From contig JAGRAS010000035.1 of NCBI GenBank assembly GCA_020434465.1, positions 1-10,252 of the forward strand: a stretch of 10,252 bases of DNA. The letters run 5' to 3'. Made by a program: the position numbers and the translations under genes. Below are positions 1 through 6,749 of the stretch, one piece after another. Every line of letters starts with the position of its first letter. The stretch's first letter is position 1. This DNA comes from Bdellovibrionales bacterium. Its GTDB lineage: Bacteria; Bdellovibrionota; UBA2361; JAGRAS01. Below the pieces are notes generated by a model. That model was not told the origin of the DNA and searched no databases. It was given only the letters and a program-made list of their open reading frames with translations.

Positions 1-714
1 AGAAAATACTGTCTGTTTAGAGTTTCTTTGATCACTGCCTGGCTCCCTACCCGCTTCATTTTCATTACCATAAAGATCTAAATAATCATCAGCAATTTGA
101 AAATATATACCTAGTTTTTCACCAAAATTATTTAGATTTTCAACCTCGTTTTCTGAAAGATTAGCTGCAATACCTACAATTGAACTTGCTACCGCAAACA
201 AGGATCCTGTTTTTAAAGCATGAATATCTGTGATATTCCCCCTTTCTTCTAAAGGCAAAATATCAAGCTTTTGCCCGCTACAAAGCTTAGTAAAAGCCTT
301 TGATAATAGCGCTGCATATTGACTAGCTTTTTCATCAAGATTTGAAAGAGCAAGTTCTATAGCGAGTGAAAACATTACATCACCTGCAAGAATTGCTGTA
401 GCCTCGGAAAACGCCTTATGACATGCGGCTTTTCCTCTCCTAAAATCATCATTATCAAGTGCTGGGAGATCATCATGTACCAACGAGGCACAATGAATAA
501 TCTCAATTGCACAAGCTGGATCCAAAACTAGTTTTTTTTCAATCTTAAAATCCATTGCCAAGCATAGACTTAAAAGAGGTCTAAGCCTTTTTCCTGAGGG
601 AAACAGTGAATACTCAACTGCTGCTGATAGAGATGGAGTAAGATGCTTAGCAGCTGTTTTTTCAGCTATAAAATCTTTTAGTCGCTTATCTATTAATGTG
701 ATGCAATCTTGCAT
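1..714 (-). CDS. ispA: Short-chain polyprenyl (farnesyl/geranylgeranyl) diphosphate synthase, C-terminus cut by window edge
   Basis: It condenses isopentenyl diphosphate with an allylic diphosphate to make C15 or C20 prenyl diphosphates in the cytoplasm. The ATG is at 714-712 and 238 codons stay open to base 1, so roughly the last 50-60 residues of a family of about 290-300 are missing. GKRLRP (41-46) is the substrate-binding motif. The first Asp-rich motif is DDLPALDNDD (81-90) with the two-residue insertion of bacterial enzymes, followed by RRG. KTG is at 168-170 and the second Asp-rich motif, DDYLD, is at 209-213. The fifth residue before the first DD is Ala76, where E. coli IspA has Tyr. 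By the known chain-length rule this leans towards C20 rather than C15, so the ispA symbol is by similarity. It lies 33 nt after folC in the same direction and is probably co-transcribed. An upstream ATG is closed by a stop, which fixes the start. The Shine-Dalgarno is weak (AAAGAA). Confidence 0.93.
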   Translation of the reverse strand, partial: MQDCITLIDKRLKDFIAEKTAAKHLTPSLSAAVEYSLFPSGKRLRPLLSLCLAMDFKIEKKLVLDPACAIEIIHCASLVHDDLPALDNDDFRRGKAACHKAFSEATAILAGDVMFSLAIELALSNLDEKASQYAALLSKAFTKLCSGQKLDILPLEERGNITDIHALKTGSLFAVASSIVGIAANLSENEVENLNNFGEKLGIYFQIADDYLDLYGNENEAGREPGSDQRNSKQTVFS

Positions 715-747
715 ATTCTTTAAATTACACTTAACATATTGATATTA

Positions 748-2061
748 CTATATTTTTGAAAGCTCTACTTTAGTAATTCCTATAAGATAAACTGACCCTA
801 TCACAAGCACAGGGTTTTTGTTATCCCGCTGATATATTTTTTCTATCAATTCACGATAACTGCCTATGTGAATTTTTGAACTTATTTCAAAACTCGATAA
901 CTCGTTTGCCAAAACTTGCATATCTGCGGCCCTATGATTTTCCATTTGATAAAGAAATAACTCATCTATTACCGGCTGCAAAAGCTTAATCATTGATAGA
1001 AGCTTTTTCTCTCCCAGACCAGAAAAAATGACAGTGTATTTGCCATCAGCCAAACTATTTAGATGATTAGCTACAACTTCAACCCCTTCCTCATTATGAG
1101 CACAATCTAAAATCCATTCTAGTGAATTGACATATAATCTTTCTAACCTTCCACCCCAATTTAAAGTACGAGAACACAAATTTAGCTTTGAAAGATCAAC
1201 ACCAAGTTCTGAAGCAATCTGCAAAGCGACAGCTAAGTTATCAGCTTGGTGCTTCCCTTCTAAGCCTAAGTTTGCATTTATTCTTTGCTTACTTGCTAAG
1301 TTAAACTCTAAAATTTCTGTAGGTAAGTACTTTAAACTATTAAATTTATCATAATCAAATTCCTGCCCAAGACCAATAATTTTATGTGCCTTTTTTCTAG
1401 TTTCATTTTCAATAAAATCCCTAAGTTCAAAATTATATCTTCCTAAGACTAGTGAAGTATTATTTCTTAAAGCAGCTAACTTTTCTCTTATTATCTCATA
1501 GGGATATTTTCCTAAAATATGTTCATGATCTCTTCCAATACTTGTAAGTGAAATTACTTCAGGATTTTCAAAAGCAGTGCTTGCATCATTTCGCCCGCCA
1601 AGCCCAGCTTCAAGCACAATAAAATCAAGCCCTCTTTCAATAAAGCAAAGAGTTGCAGCTGCAAGAATCGCAACTGGAAAAGGAAGCTCCAAGTTAATTG
1701 ATCTACAAATTTCTTTAACCCTTAGCGCAAAGCGGCCAAGCTCATTTAAAGCAATCGGGACAGCGTTTATACAACAACGCTCATTCATTTCCACAAGATG
1801 GGGAGAAATAGTTGAACCAACTGAAAAGCCTGCGCAATTTAGGATAGAAACCAGTTGATTTACAACCGAGCCTTTACCATTTGTTCCCAAAACTTGAATT
1901 ATTCTTGGAGATACTTTGCAAATGCCAAAAGCCTGTCTAAGAAAGCTTTGCATTTTAACTAATGCCGACTCCCCTAAGATATTCTTAGTCATAAGATCAC
2001 GAAGAAACTCTAGCCCTTCTTCTACATCTTCATCTACTATTTTCTCTAGTGGGTGTACCAC
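748..2061 (-). CDS. folC: Bifunctional folylpolyglutamate synthase/dihydrofolate synthase, GTG start
   Basis: This Mur-ligase-family enzyme adds glutamate to dihydropteroate and/or folates using ATP, in folate biosynthesis in the cytoplasm. The 437 residues are normal for the family. The ATP-binding loop GTNGKGS is at 59-65, ISPHL with NER at 85-95, EAGLGGRND at 151-159, IGRDHEHILG at 175-184, GGRLE at 303-307, DCAHN at 319-323 and a C-terminal IGSVYLIG. The usual EKAGI segment reads EKLAAL (193-198); its lysine is kept. The GTG at 2061-2059 is the only plausible upstream start, since an in-frame TAG lies at 2076-2074 and no good Shine-Dalgarno is present (TTTAGG about 11 nt away). A 17-bp palindrome covers the start codon, so initiation or transcription could be controlled there. 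It follows parB by 65 nt and precedes the prenyl synthase by 33 nt. Confidence 0.93.
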   Translation of the reverse strand: MVHPLEKIVDEDVEEGLEFLRDLMTKNILGESALVKMQSFLRQAFGICKVSPRIIQVLGTNGKGSVVNQLVSILNCAGFSVGSTISPHLVEMNERCCINAVPIALNELGRFALRVKEICRSINLELPFPVAILAAATLCFIERGLDFIVLEAGLGGRNDASTAFENPEVISLTSIGRDHEHILGKYPYEIIREKLAALRNNTSLVLGRYNFELRDFIENETRKKAHKIIGLGQEFDYDKFNSLKYLPTEILEFNLASKQRINANLGLEGKHQADNLAVALQIASELGVDLSKLNLCSRTLNWGGRLERLYVNSLEWILDCAHNEEGVEVVANHLNSLADGKYTVIFSGLGEKKLLSMIKLLQPVIDELFLYQMENHRAADMQVLANELSSFEISSKIHIGSYRELIEKIYQRDNKNPVLVIGSVYLIGITKVELSKI

Positions 2062-2070
2062 GGTGGGACA
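2054..2070. promoter_or_regulatory. Palindromic site, copy 1, overlapping the folC start codon
   Basis: The sequence TGTACCACGGTGGGACA has 8-bp arms around one central base, with one mismatch between the arms. The folC GTG (2061-2059) lies inside it. It repeats the perfect copy at 2091-2107 with a centre-to-centre distance of 37 bp. Two such sites in a short intergenic gap behind parB suggest a dimer-binding site, either an operator or a partition site; the binding protein is not known. Confidence 0.6.
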
Positions 2071-2089
2071 TACCTAAATGAAAAAATTT

Positions 2090-2108
2090 TTGTACCACGG
2101 TGGTACAA
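2090..2108. promoter_or_regulatory. Palindromic site, copy 2, perfect 9-bp arms, between parB and folC
   Basis: TTGTACCAC and GTGGTACAA flank a single central G, giving a perfect odd-centred palindrome. The inner 17 bp match copy 1 at 2054-2070 at all but one position. It resembles parS in size and in the CCAC/GTGG arms, but canonical chromosomal parS is an even 16-mer with CACGTG in the middle. Odd-centred ParB-family operators are known (KorB of RK2). On the minus strand the hairpin is followed by AAA and then six T, so it could also help terminate parB transcripts, although the loop would be only three bases. Confidence 0.6.
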
Positions 2109-2126
2109 TAAATCGGGCTTAAAAAA

Positions 2127-2999
2127 CTACTCAGCTACTAACTTTCTAAAGATTAGTTGAAGATCATCATCGGAATAAAAATCAATTGTAAGCTTACCGT
2201 GCTGCTTGTCTTTTTGGCTTCTAACTAAAGCAGTTTTTAGGCCTATAGCTCTTTGAATTTCCTCTGAAATTCTTCTATCTTCTGCAGGAATACCAGGCTT
2301 TCTTTTTTTAGCTTTTTTCTTAGGACTCCCCTCTTCAATTCTGCTTTCTAACTGTTTCCTAGTAAGTCCCTCTAGCTCTTTTAGAAGCTCAAGTCTGCTA
2401 GCCTCATCTTCAATCTTTGCAAGTAGTAACACTTTTGACTCACTAGCACCTTCTCTTAATGCATTTAAAAGATCTGCTGGTAGATTTAAAATATCTAAAC
2501 TTCTTTGAACCATGCCTTTTGATACACCTAGCTTATCAGCTACCTGCCTGATACTTAGCCCATAAGCTTCTTTTAAAGCACCAATAGCGTGAGATCTTTC
2601 TAAAGGTGTAAGGTCAGCTCTTTGTAAATTTTCAACGAGTTGTTTAGCTAAAGTTACTTCCCCTGTTTCATCCTGCTCATTATCAAGAATTACTGGTACC
2701 GTGCTTAAACCTGCTAGTTTTGAAGCTCTAAGCCTCCTTTCACCAGCTATAAGCTGATATTTGCCTGGAAGCTTTGATGCCCTAACCAAAATTGGGCTAA
2801 TAACACCATAGGTTTTAATTGATTCAGAAAGTTCTTTTAGCTTTTCCTCATCAAAATTTACTCTTGGTTGATTTGAGTCTCTTTCAATTGAAGAGATATT
2901 TACCTCACGATATGGCACGCCACTTACTTGCTCTCTTTGAAGTAATGCGGGACCAGATAGTAACGGGTTATTTGCTAGCGTTAGCTTCCTTCTTGCCAT
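2127..2999 (-). CDS. parB: ParB-family chromosome/plasmid partition protein
   Basis: ParB binds centromere-like parS sites, spreads on DNA as a CTP-dependent clamp and stimulates ParA to segregate the replicon. The chosen start, the ATG at 2999-2997, has a good Shine-Dalgarno (AAAGGAAG, about 6 nt away) and gives MARRKLTLANNP, 290 residues, the usual length. The frame stays open further upstream only inside parA. The N-terminal ParB/Srx domain (about 31-105) contains the CTP-binding GERRLRA at 86-92 and ENLQRADLTPLE at 123-134. The helix-turn-helix is about 149-166 (IRQVADKLGVSKGMVQRSL). A Lys-rich linker covers 227-234, and the C-terminal dimerisation domain is about 250-290. It overlaps the parA 3' end by 32 nt, so the two are an operon and probably translationally coupled. 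Confidence 0.96.
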   Translation of the reverse strand: MARRKLTLANNPLLSGPALLQREQVSGVPYREVNISSIERDSNQPRVNFDEEKLKELSESIKTYGVISPILVRASKLPGKYQLIAGERRLRASKLAGLSTVPVILDNEQDETGEVTLAKQLVENLQRADLTPLERSHAIGALKEAYGLSIRQVADKLGVSKGMVQRSLDILNLPADLLNALREGASESKVLLLAKIEDEASRLELLKELEGLTRKQLESRIEEGSPKKKAKKRKPGIPAEDRRISEEIQRAIGLKTALVRSQKDKQHGKLTIDFYSDDDLQLIFRKLVAE

Positions 3000-3780
3000 G
3001 TAAGACTTCCTTTGTAAGTGCAGTATAATCCTCTGCTCCTGGTGAACTTGGAGCATATTCAAAAATAGTCTGCCCACTTGCTGGTGCTTCTGCAAGTGAA
3101 ACATTAGATCTAATTACTGTTTCAAATACTAGATCTCCGAAATATGATCTAATAGTATCAGCTACGGCACGAGCAAGCCTTTTTCGATTATCATGTAAAC
3201 AAATCAAAACGCCACCAACTATCAAGCTTTGATTATAGACCCCTCTAACTTGGTCAACTGTGTCTAAAAGTTGTCTAACCCCATGTAATGCTAAATACTC
3301 ACTTTGAACTGGTATAATTACTTGCTGCACTGCAGCTAGAGCATTTAATGCTAAAAGCCCCAATGCTGGAGGGCAATCAATTACTACATAATCATAGTCT
3401 TGATGAATGCCTTCTAAGGCTCTTCTTAAAATTAGTTCACGACCAACTACTCCTCCTAGCTCTAAGTCTGCAGCACTTAACAATAAGCTTGAAGGTACTA
3501 AATCTAAATTTTCTGAGCGGTTTATTATTACTTGCTTAATAGACTTTGAGCCTTTTAAAACATCATAGATTGTAAATTCAGGAATAAAGGGTCCATCTGG
3601 AGATTGATTTTGATCCTCTACAGCCCCTATTCCCAAATGGGTCGTAAGGTTACTTTGAGGGTCTATATCAATCAGTAGGGTCTTCTTACCCTCTACGGCA
3701 AAACCAGCACCTAGATTAGCTGAGGTGGTCGTTTTTCCTACACCCCCTTTTTGGTTAACTACAGCAATTAATGTGGCCAC
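2968..3780 (-). CDS. parA: ParA-family partition ATPase, GTG start
   Basis: This deviant Walker ATPase binds nucleoid DNA in the ATP form and drives ParB-parS movement. It has 270 residues, with the deviant Walker A KGGVGKTT at 11-18, DIDPQSN at 38-44, Walker B-like VVIDCPP at 132-138, and the C-terminal EAPASGQTIFEYAPSSPGAEDY at 231-252 in two parts. There is no N-terminal helix-turn-helix extension, so it is the short form found with chromosomal ParB and with many plasmids. The GTG at 3780-3778 has a strong Shine-Dalgarno (CAGGAG, about 7 nt away). The next gene, parB, starts inside its last codons. Upstream lies a hexamer repeat block and then the iteron origin, and parA diverges from the initiator gene. 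Autoregulation through the AATGAC block is an inference. Confidence 0.96.
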   Translation of the reverse strand: MATLIAVVNQKGGVGKTTTSANLGAGFAVEGKKTLLIDIDPQSNLTTHLGIGAVEDQNQSPDGPFIPEFTIYDVLKGSKSIKQVIINRSENLDLVPSSLLLSAADLELGGVVGRELILRRALEGIHQDYDYVVIDCPPALGLLALNALAAVQQVIIPVQSEYLALHGVRQLLDTVDQVRGVYNQSLIVGGVLICLHDNRKRLARAVADTIRSYFGDLVFETVIRSNVSLAEAPASGQTIFEYAPSSPGAEDYTALTKEVLHGKKEANASK

Positions 3781-3810
3781 TAAAATCTCCTGACAAAAAC
3801 GCCAAACGCA

Positions 3811-3863
3811 AATGACAATGACAATGACAATGACATTGGCGCAAATGACATGTCGTAAATGAC
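3811..3863. repeat. AATGAC hexamer repeats in the parA leader
   Basis: Four exact tandem AATGAC units occupy 3811-3834, and two more lie at 3844-3849 and 3858-3863 (14-15 bp steps). GACATGTC at 3847-3854 is an 8-bp palindrome, and GCCAA (3801-3805) and TTGGC (3836-3840) bracket the tandem part as an inverted pair. The block sits between the parA start and any upstream parA promoter. It could therefore be a ParA/ParB operator or the partition site. A simple slippage-grown repeat is the alternative. Confidence 0.6.
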
Positions 3864-3914
3864 GTGCATGGATATAAGTTTTGTCTAACTTCCGTACTCT
3901 TACAAAAAACCTCG

Positions 3915-3944
3915 ATAAAATCTAGTTAAATGAACTATTGTTAA
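3915..3944 (-). promoter_or_regulatory. Possible sigma-70-type promoter for parAB
   Basis: On the minus strand, TTAACA (3944-3939) and TTTTAT (3920-3915) are separated by 18 bp, matching the -35 at 5 of 6 and the -10 at 4 of 6 positions. It would place the AATGAC block in the transcribed leader. In DNA this AT-rich such matches are common, so support is weak. Confidence 0.25.
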
Positions 3945-3991
3945 AAGAAATTTTAGTATTTTAAATGAAAATTATTAACTCTGCTTAAAAT

Positions 3992-4115
3992 GTATCGTGT
4001 ATCCAAGATAAGTTTTCGAACTGATTTCTTATTTGAATTCACGTGAAATAGGGGACTTGTTGTAATATAGATAACGCTGTTTTATTAATAAAACTATCGT
4101 GAATCAGATTAATAC
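3992..4115 (+). repeat. Outlying iteron copies, irregularly spaced
   Basis: Three copies of the iteron lie outside the regular array. They start at 3992 (core TATCGTGTATC followed by AAGATAAG), 4038 (TTCACGTGAA) and 4094 (core TATCGTGAATCAG, identical to the array copy at 4265-4277). CGTG cores are at 3996, 4042 and 4098, so the steps are 46 and 56 bp, unlike the 22-bp array. The 4094 copy overlaps the first degenerate unit of the array. The 4038 copy contains a 10-bp palindrome, so CGTGAA reads on both strands; this could be an inverted iteron pair or a parS-like site. Confidence 0.65.
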
Positions 4116-4285
4116 TGAGTAATGAAATAAACCCAAGTGAAACCAAATAAAAATGTTCGTGCTTCTAAATAAGTATTAGCGTGTTATGAAATTAGTTATA
4201 TCGAGAATCAAAATAATGATTGTCGGGTTACAGACTAAGCTTTCTCGTGAATTGAAAGAAAATTTATCGTGAATCAGCCTAAAAA
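4110..4285 (+). repeat. Array of about eight 22-bp iterons
   Basis: CGTG or a close variant recurs at exactly 22-bp steps: 4136 (AGTG), 4158, 4180, 4202 (CGAG), 4224 (CGGG), 4246 and 4268. A degenerate unit precedes them at 4110. The consensus left half is TTATCGTGAATCA and the right half is AAATAAG, both seen best at 4198, 4264 and 4154. A step of 22 bp equals two helical turns, so Rep molecules would bind on one face of the DNA. Units are divergent, and only the copies at 4094 and 4264 share an exact 13-mer. Confidence 0.8.
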
Positions 4286-4404
4286 AAAATATATAATTCT
4301 TTAATTTTACACTAGAAATTCTTCGCTTACTTTACTACAAGTAACTTAAAATTAACATTGTATAACTTACTAATAGTTTGTAGTTTTTTCTAAATTAAGA
4401 AGTT
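4281..4404. other. AT-rich stretch, candidate DNA-unwinding element and rep promoter region
   Basis: I count 22 G/C in the 120 bases 4281-4400, and only 4 in 4281-4320. It follows the last iteron directly and precedes rep. TAAAAT at 4347-4352 matches a -10 box at 5 of 6 but has no good -35, so the rep promoter is not firmly placed. TAACTTA occurs at 4342-4348 and again 21 bp on at 4363-4369. Confidence 0.5.
4327..4344. promoter_or_regulatory. Inverted repeat upstream of rep, possible operator
   Basis: TTACTT and AAGTAA flank six bases (TACTAC). Iteron initiators often repress their own gene at an inverted repeat near the promoter, and the position just before rep would suit that. The arms are only 6 bp and the DNA is AT-rich, so chance is quite possible. 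Confidence 0.25.
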
Positions 4405-4431
4405 TTGTTTATTCTTTGCAAAATTTCCTAC

Positions 4432-6018
4432 ATGCAAAAAAAAAACATGGGTTTTAGCGAAACAAGTAATAATTCATTAAACACTTCATCAAACGAGAAT
4501 ACTGGTGCTTTGTATATCTCGCGAGATGAAATGAACTTAGCAGAATTTCCGCTAAGCGTACTTTCAACACGAGTAAATCCAAATCTAAAAACTCTAGAAT
4601 TTACAGATACCATCAAAGGCAAAAATGGTGAACTAGTAAATAGGCAGTGGATTATTACTGGTGCAGATAAGTTTGGTTTACCAACTTCTTCAGACGATGA
4701 AGTAATGCTTGGCTTGCTTAAACTTACAGTTAACGATGGCTTTGCCTCTAGAAAAGTATACTTTACTCGATATGAACTGCTAAAAATACTACGCTGGTCA
4801 ACAGAGGGTAGAAGCTATACTAGGCTGCAAAACGCACTAGATCGCCTTAGCGGTGTAAGGATCAAAGCTACCAATGCCTTTTATGATAATGAGTCTAAAT
4901 CTCACAATACAAGAAACTTTGGCTTGCTTGACGGTTATGAAATTAATGATGGTAGGGATGCAGGGCATAAACCAAGCTTTTTTGAATGGAGTGAAGTTTT
5001 ATACAAATCATTTCAAGATGGCTTCATAAAAAAATTAGATCTTGATTTCTTCTTAGCTCTTGAAAGTGCCGTTAGTAAGCGTCTATATCGATTTTTGGAT
5101 AAGCATTTTTGGTATAAAGGAACTCTTAAATTTAATTTATTTACGCTTGCCCATGAAAAAATTGGAGTATCACGAAATTACAAATATGCGAGTTCAATTC
5201 GGCAACAAATAGATCCTGCACTTGATGAACTTGTATTAAAAGGATTTTTAGATTCATTTACTTATCAGGGTAGGGGTAAACACACAGAAGTTTTAATCAA
5301 AGCTGCAAGCAAAACTCCGCGCTCTTTGCAGAAAAAACAAAAAGATATGGCTGAAAAAATTTCAGCAGCTAGTGGAAATACAGGTTTTAGTCCTTTTTCA
5401 CAAAGCTCGGGAAAAGAATATTCAGAAACAAATTTAGATAAACAACAGGCACATGAATCTGAATTTATGCAAGCTGAAGATATACTTGCTACGGTTGAAA
5501 ATGCACTAATAAACAGGGGAATAAAAGAATCACAATTGCCACGTCTTTTAAATGCTAAAACAGAAAAAGATCTAAAGCGCATGCTTTCTATCATTGAACA
5601 TTTTGATCGCTTAATAAGATCTGCAAGTAAGCTTGTAAGTAAAAGCCCAGTAGGTTTTTTGTATCGTGCCGTTGAAAAACCATATGATTTTGTACTTCCA
5701 GGTGAATCCAAGAAAAAAAAAGTTCAAATAGATCTTCTTAACATTGAAAGAACAAACAACTTTAAAAAAGAAGAACTTGAATTAAAAATGCAATATGAAT
5801 CTTGGAAGCTAAGTAAGGCTAGAACTTACAGGTTGGAAGTAGAGCCTTCGATATTAAAAGAACTAAACCAGGAAGCAGAGAAATCATTAAAAGCTATGCG
5901 TGGGCTAATTTCTGAAGAAAACTTTGTAAAAGCCAGAGACCATCAAGTTGATGAAAAACTACTTGAAATGTTTGCCGTTGCAAGTTTTGATGAATGGAAG
6001 CAACTAGTTAGGCATTAG
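4432..6018 (+). CDS. repA: Replication initiator protein RepA (RPA-type, plasmid family)
   Basis: The likely role is to bind the iterons just upstream, melt the origin and load the replication machinery. From the ATG at 4432 it is 528 residues. The conserved core is about 31-291 and starts with DEMNLAEFPLSVLSTR, the entry motif of the replication initiator protein A family. It contains a first winged-helix-like region (about 114-145, with YELLKILRWSTEGRSYTRL) and a second (about 235-282, ending in PALDELVLKGFLDSF). The tail (about 295-528) is charged, with SPVGFLYRAVEKPY and a Lys cluster, and is probably helical. The start is uncertain: TTG 4405, ATG 4432 and ATG 4447 are in frame, none has a clear Shine-Dalgarno, and an A10 run sits between the two ATGs. 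Family recognition is by motif memory, without a search. Confidence 0.85.
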   Translation: MQKKNMGFSETSNNSLNTSSNENTGALYISRDEMNLAEFPLSVLSTRVNPNLKTLEFTDTIKGKNGELVNRQWIITGADKFGLPTSSDDEVMLGLLKLTVNDGFASRKVYFTRYELLKILRWSTEGRSYTRLQNALDRLSGVRIKATNAFYDNESKSHNTRNFGLLDGYEINDGRDAGHKPSFFEWSEVLYKSFQDGFIKKLDLDFFLALESAVSKRLYRFLDKHFWYKGTLKFNLFTLAHEKIGVSRNYKYASSIRQQIDPALDELVLKGFLDSFTYQGRGKHTEVLIKAASKTPRSLQKKQKDMAEKISAASGNTGFSPFSQSSGKEYSETNLDKQQAHESEFMQAEDILATVENALINRGIKESQLPRLLNAKTEKDLKRMLSIIEHFDRLIRSASKLVSKSPVGFLYRAVEKPYDFVLPGESKKKKVQIDLLNIERTNNFKKEELELKMQYESWKLSKARTYRLEVEPSILKELNQEAEKSLKAMRGLISEENFVKARDHQVDEKLLEMFAVASFDEWKQLVRH

Positions 6019-6131
6019 TAGTTTTTATTTAAATAAAAAATCTTAGGTTAAAGTCTCGTGTTTTACACTTCTTACATGATAAAAACAGCAGCAAAAGATT
6101 TTTTTGCATCAATTCACTAAGGAGAAGCTTT

Positions 6132-6749
6132 GTGAACAGTTTTCCTAATCCATTTTACCGCTGGCGGCCTCATCCATGGCATGGCCTTGAAGTTGGGCAG
6201 AATGCACCTCGCACTGTAAATGCATTTATCGAAATTTGCCCATTTGATCTTGTAAAATACGAGGTTGATAAAAAGACAGGATATTTACGCGTTGACCGCC
6301 CACAGCGCTCATCATCACAACACCCAACACTATATGGATTTATCCCACAAACTTATTGTGGAAAGAGAGTAGGGGAGCTAATGCCAGCAGCAAAAAGGGG
6401 AGATGGAGACCCGCTTGATATTTGCGTTATCAGCGAACGACCTATTTCAAAAACAGAGATTATTTTAAATGCTAGAGTAGTTGGAGGTATTCCAATGCTT
6501 GATGGGGAAGAAGCTGACGATAAAATTGTTGCAGTACTTGAAAAAGATCCACTTTGGGAAAAAGTAGAGGACTTATCTGAACTTCCTGCAGCATTAATAG
6601 AAAGGCTAAGACATTACTTCCTAACTTATAAATTTGTACCAGGAGAAGAGAGTAAGATATCAATTGGTGAACCTTACGGATTTGGCCATGCAAAAGTTGT
6701 AATTGAAGCCTCAATAAAAGATTACCAGGATGAGTTTGGAGCAGGGTAA
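6132..6749 (+). CDS. ppa: Inorganic pyrophosphatase, family I
   Basis: It hydrolyses pyrophosphate to two phosphates with Mg2+ in the cytoplasm, pulling biosynthetic reactions forward. It has 205 residues. The family signature DGDPLDICV is at 96-104. Other matches are [19 protein letters not shown] (32-50), YGFIPQTYC (68-76), [20 protein letters not shown] (115-134) and [11 protein letters not shown] (162-172). Compared with E. coli Ppa it has a different N-terminus ([10 protein letters not shown]) and extra residues between YGFIP and the active-site Asp motif, so it belongs to a divergent branch. The GTG start at 6132 has a strong Shine-Dalgarno (AAGGAGAAG, about 6 nt). The 113-nt gap after rep contains an AT-only inverted repeat around 6020-6040 but no convincing terminator or promoter. 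Confidence 0.95.
   Translation: MNSFPNPFYRWRPHPWHGLEVGQNAPRTVNAFIEICPFDLVKYEVDKKTGYLRVDRPQRSSSQHPTLYGFIPQTYCGKRVGELMPAAKRGDGDPLDICVISERPISKTEIILNARVVGGIPMLDGEEADDKIVAVLEKDPLWEKVEDLSELPAALIERLRHYFLTYKFVPGEESKISIGEPYGFGHAKVVIEASIKDYQDEFGAG

Larger units (their letters stand above)
3781..4431. other. Plasmid-type iteron replication origin region, no protein gene
   Basis: This 650-bp gap between divergent parA and the initiator gene holds, in order: AATGAC repeats, scattered iteron copies, a 22-bp iteron array and an AT-rich stretch. That order (iterons, then an easily melted segment, then rep) is typical of iteron plasmids, where the Rep protein binds the iterons and opens the AT-rich DNA. I saw no cluster of DnaA boxes (TTATCCACA) and no gidA/mnmG-type neighbour that would mark a DnaA-type chromosomal origin. 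Calling it a functional origin is an inference from layout and repeats. Confidence 0.75.

Noticed and set aside
849..860. A TTATCGTGAAT match (minus strand), like an iteron core, within folC
   Set aside because: Single copy inside a coding sequence that explains it (Ser-Tyr-Arg-Glu-Leu), with no neighbouring units in 22-bp register.
2054..2108. T-box riboswitch element suggested by GGTGGTAC
   Set aside because: It would read on the plus strand with no downstream gene in that direction, and no T-box stem structure is visible.
3000..3104. Extended parB N-terminus beginning inside parA
   Set aside because: The extra residues (His/Gln-rich) do not look like ParB, and the ATG at 2999 has a good Shine-Dalgarno and gives a normal ParB length.
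6054..6060. TCTCGTG between rep and ppa, resembling the iteron core
   Set aside because: Only seven bases match and the flanks do not fit the iteron consensus.
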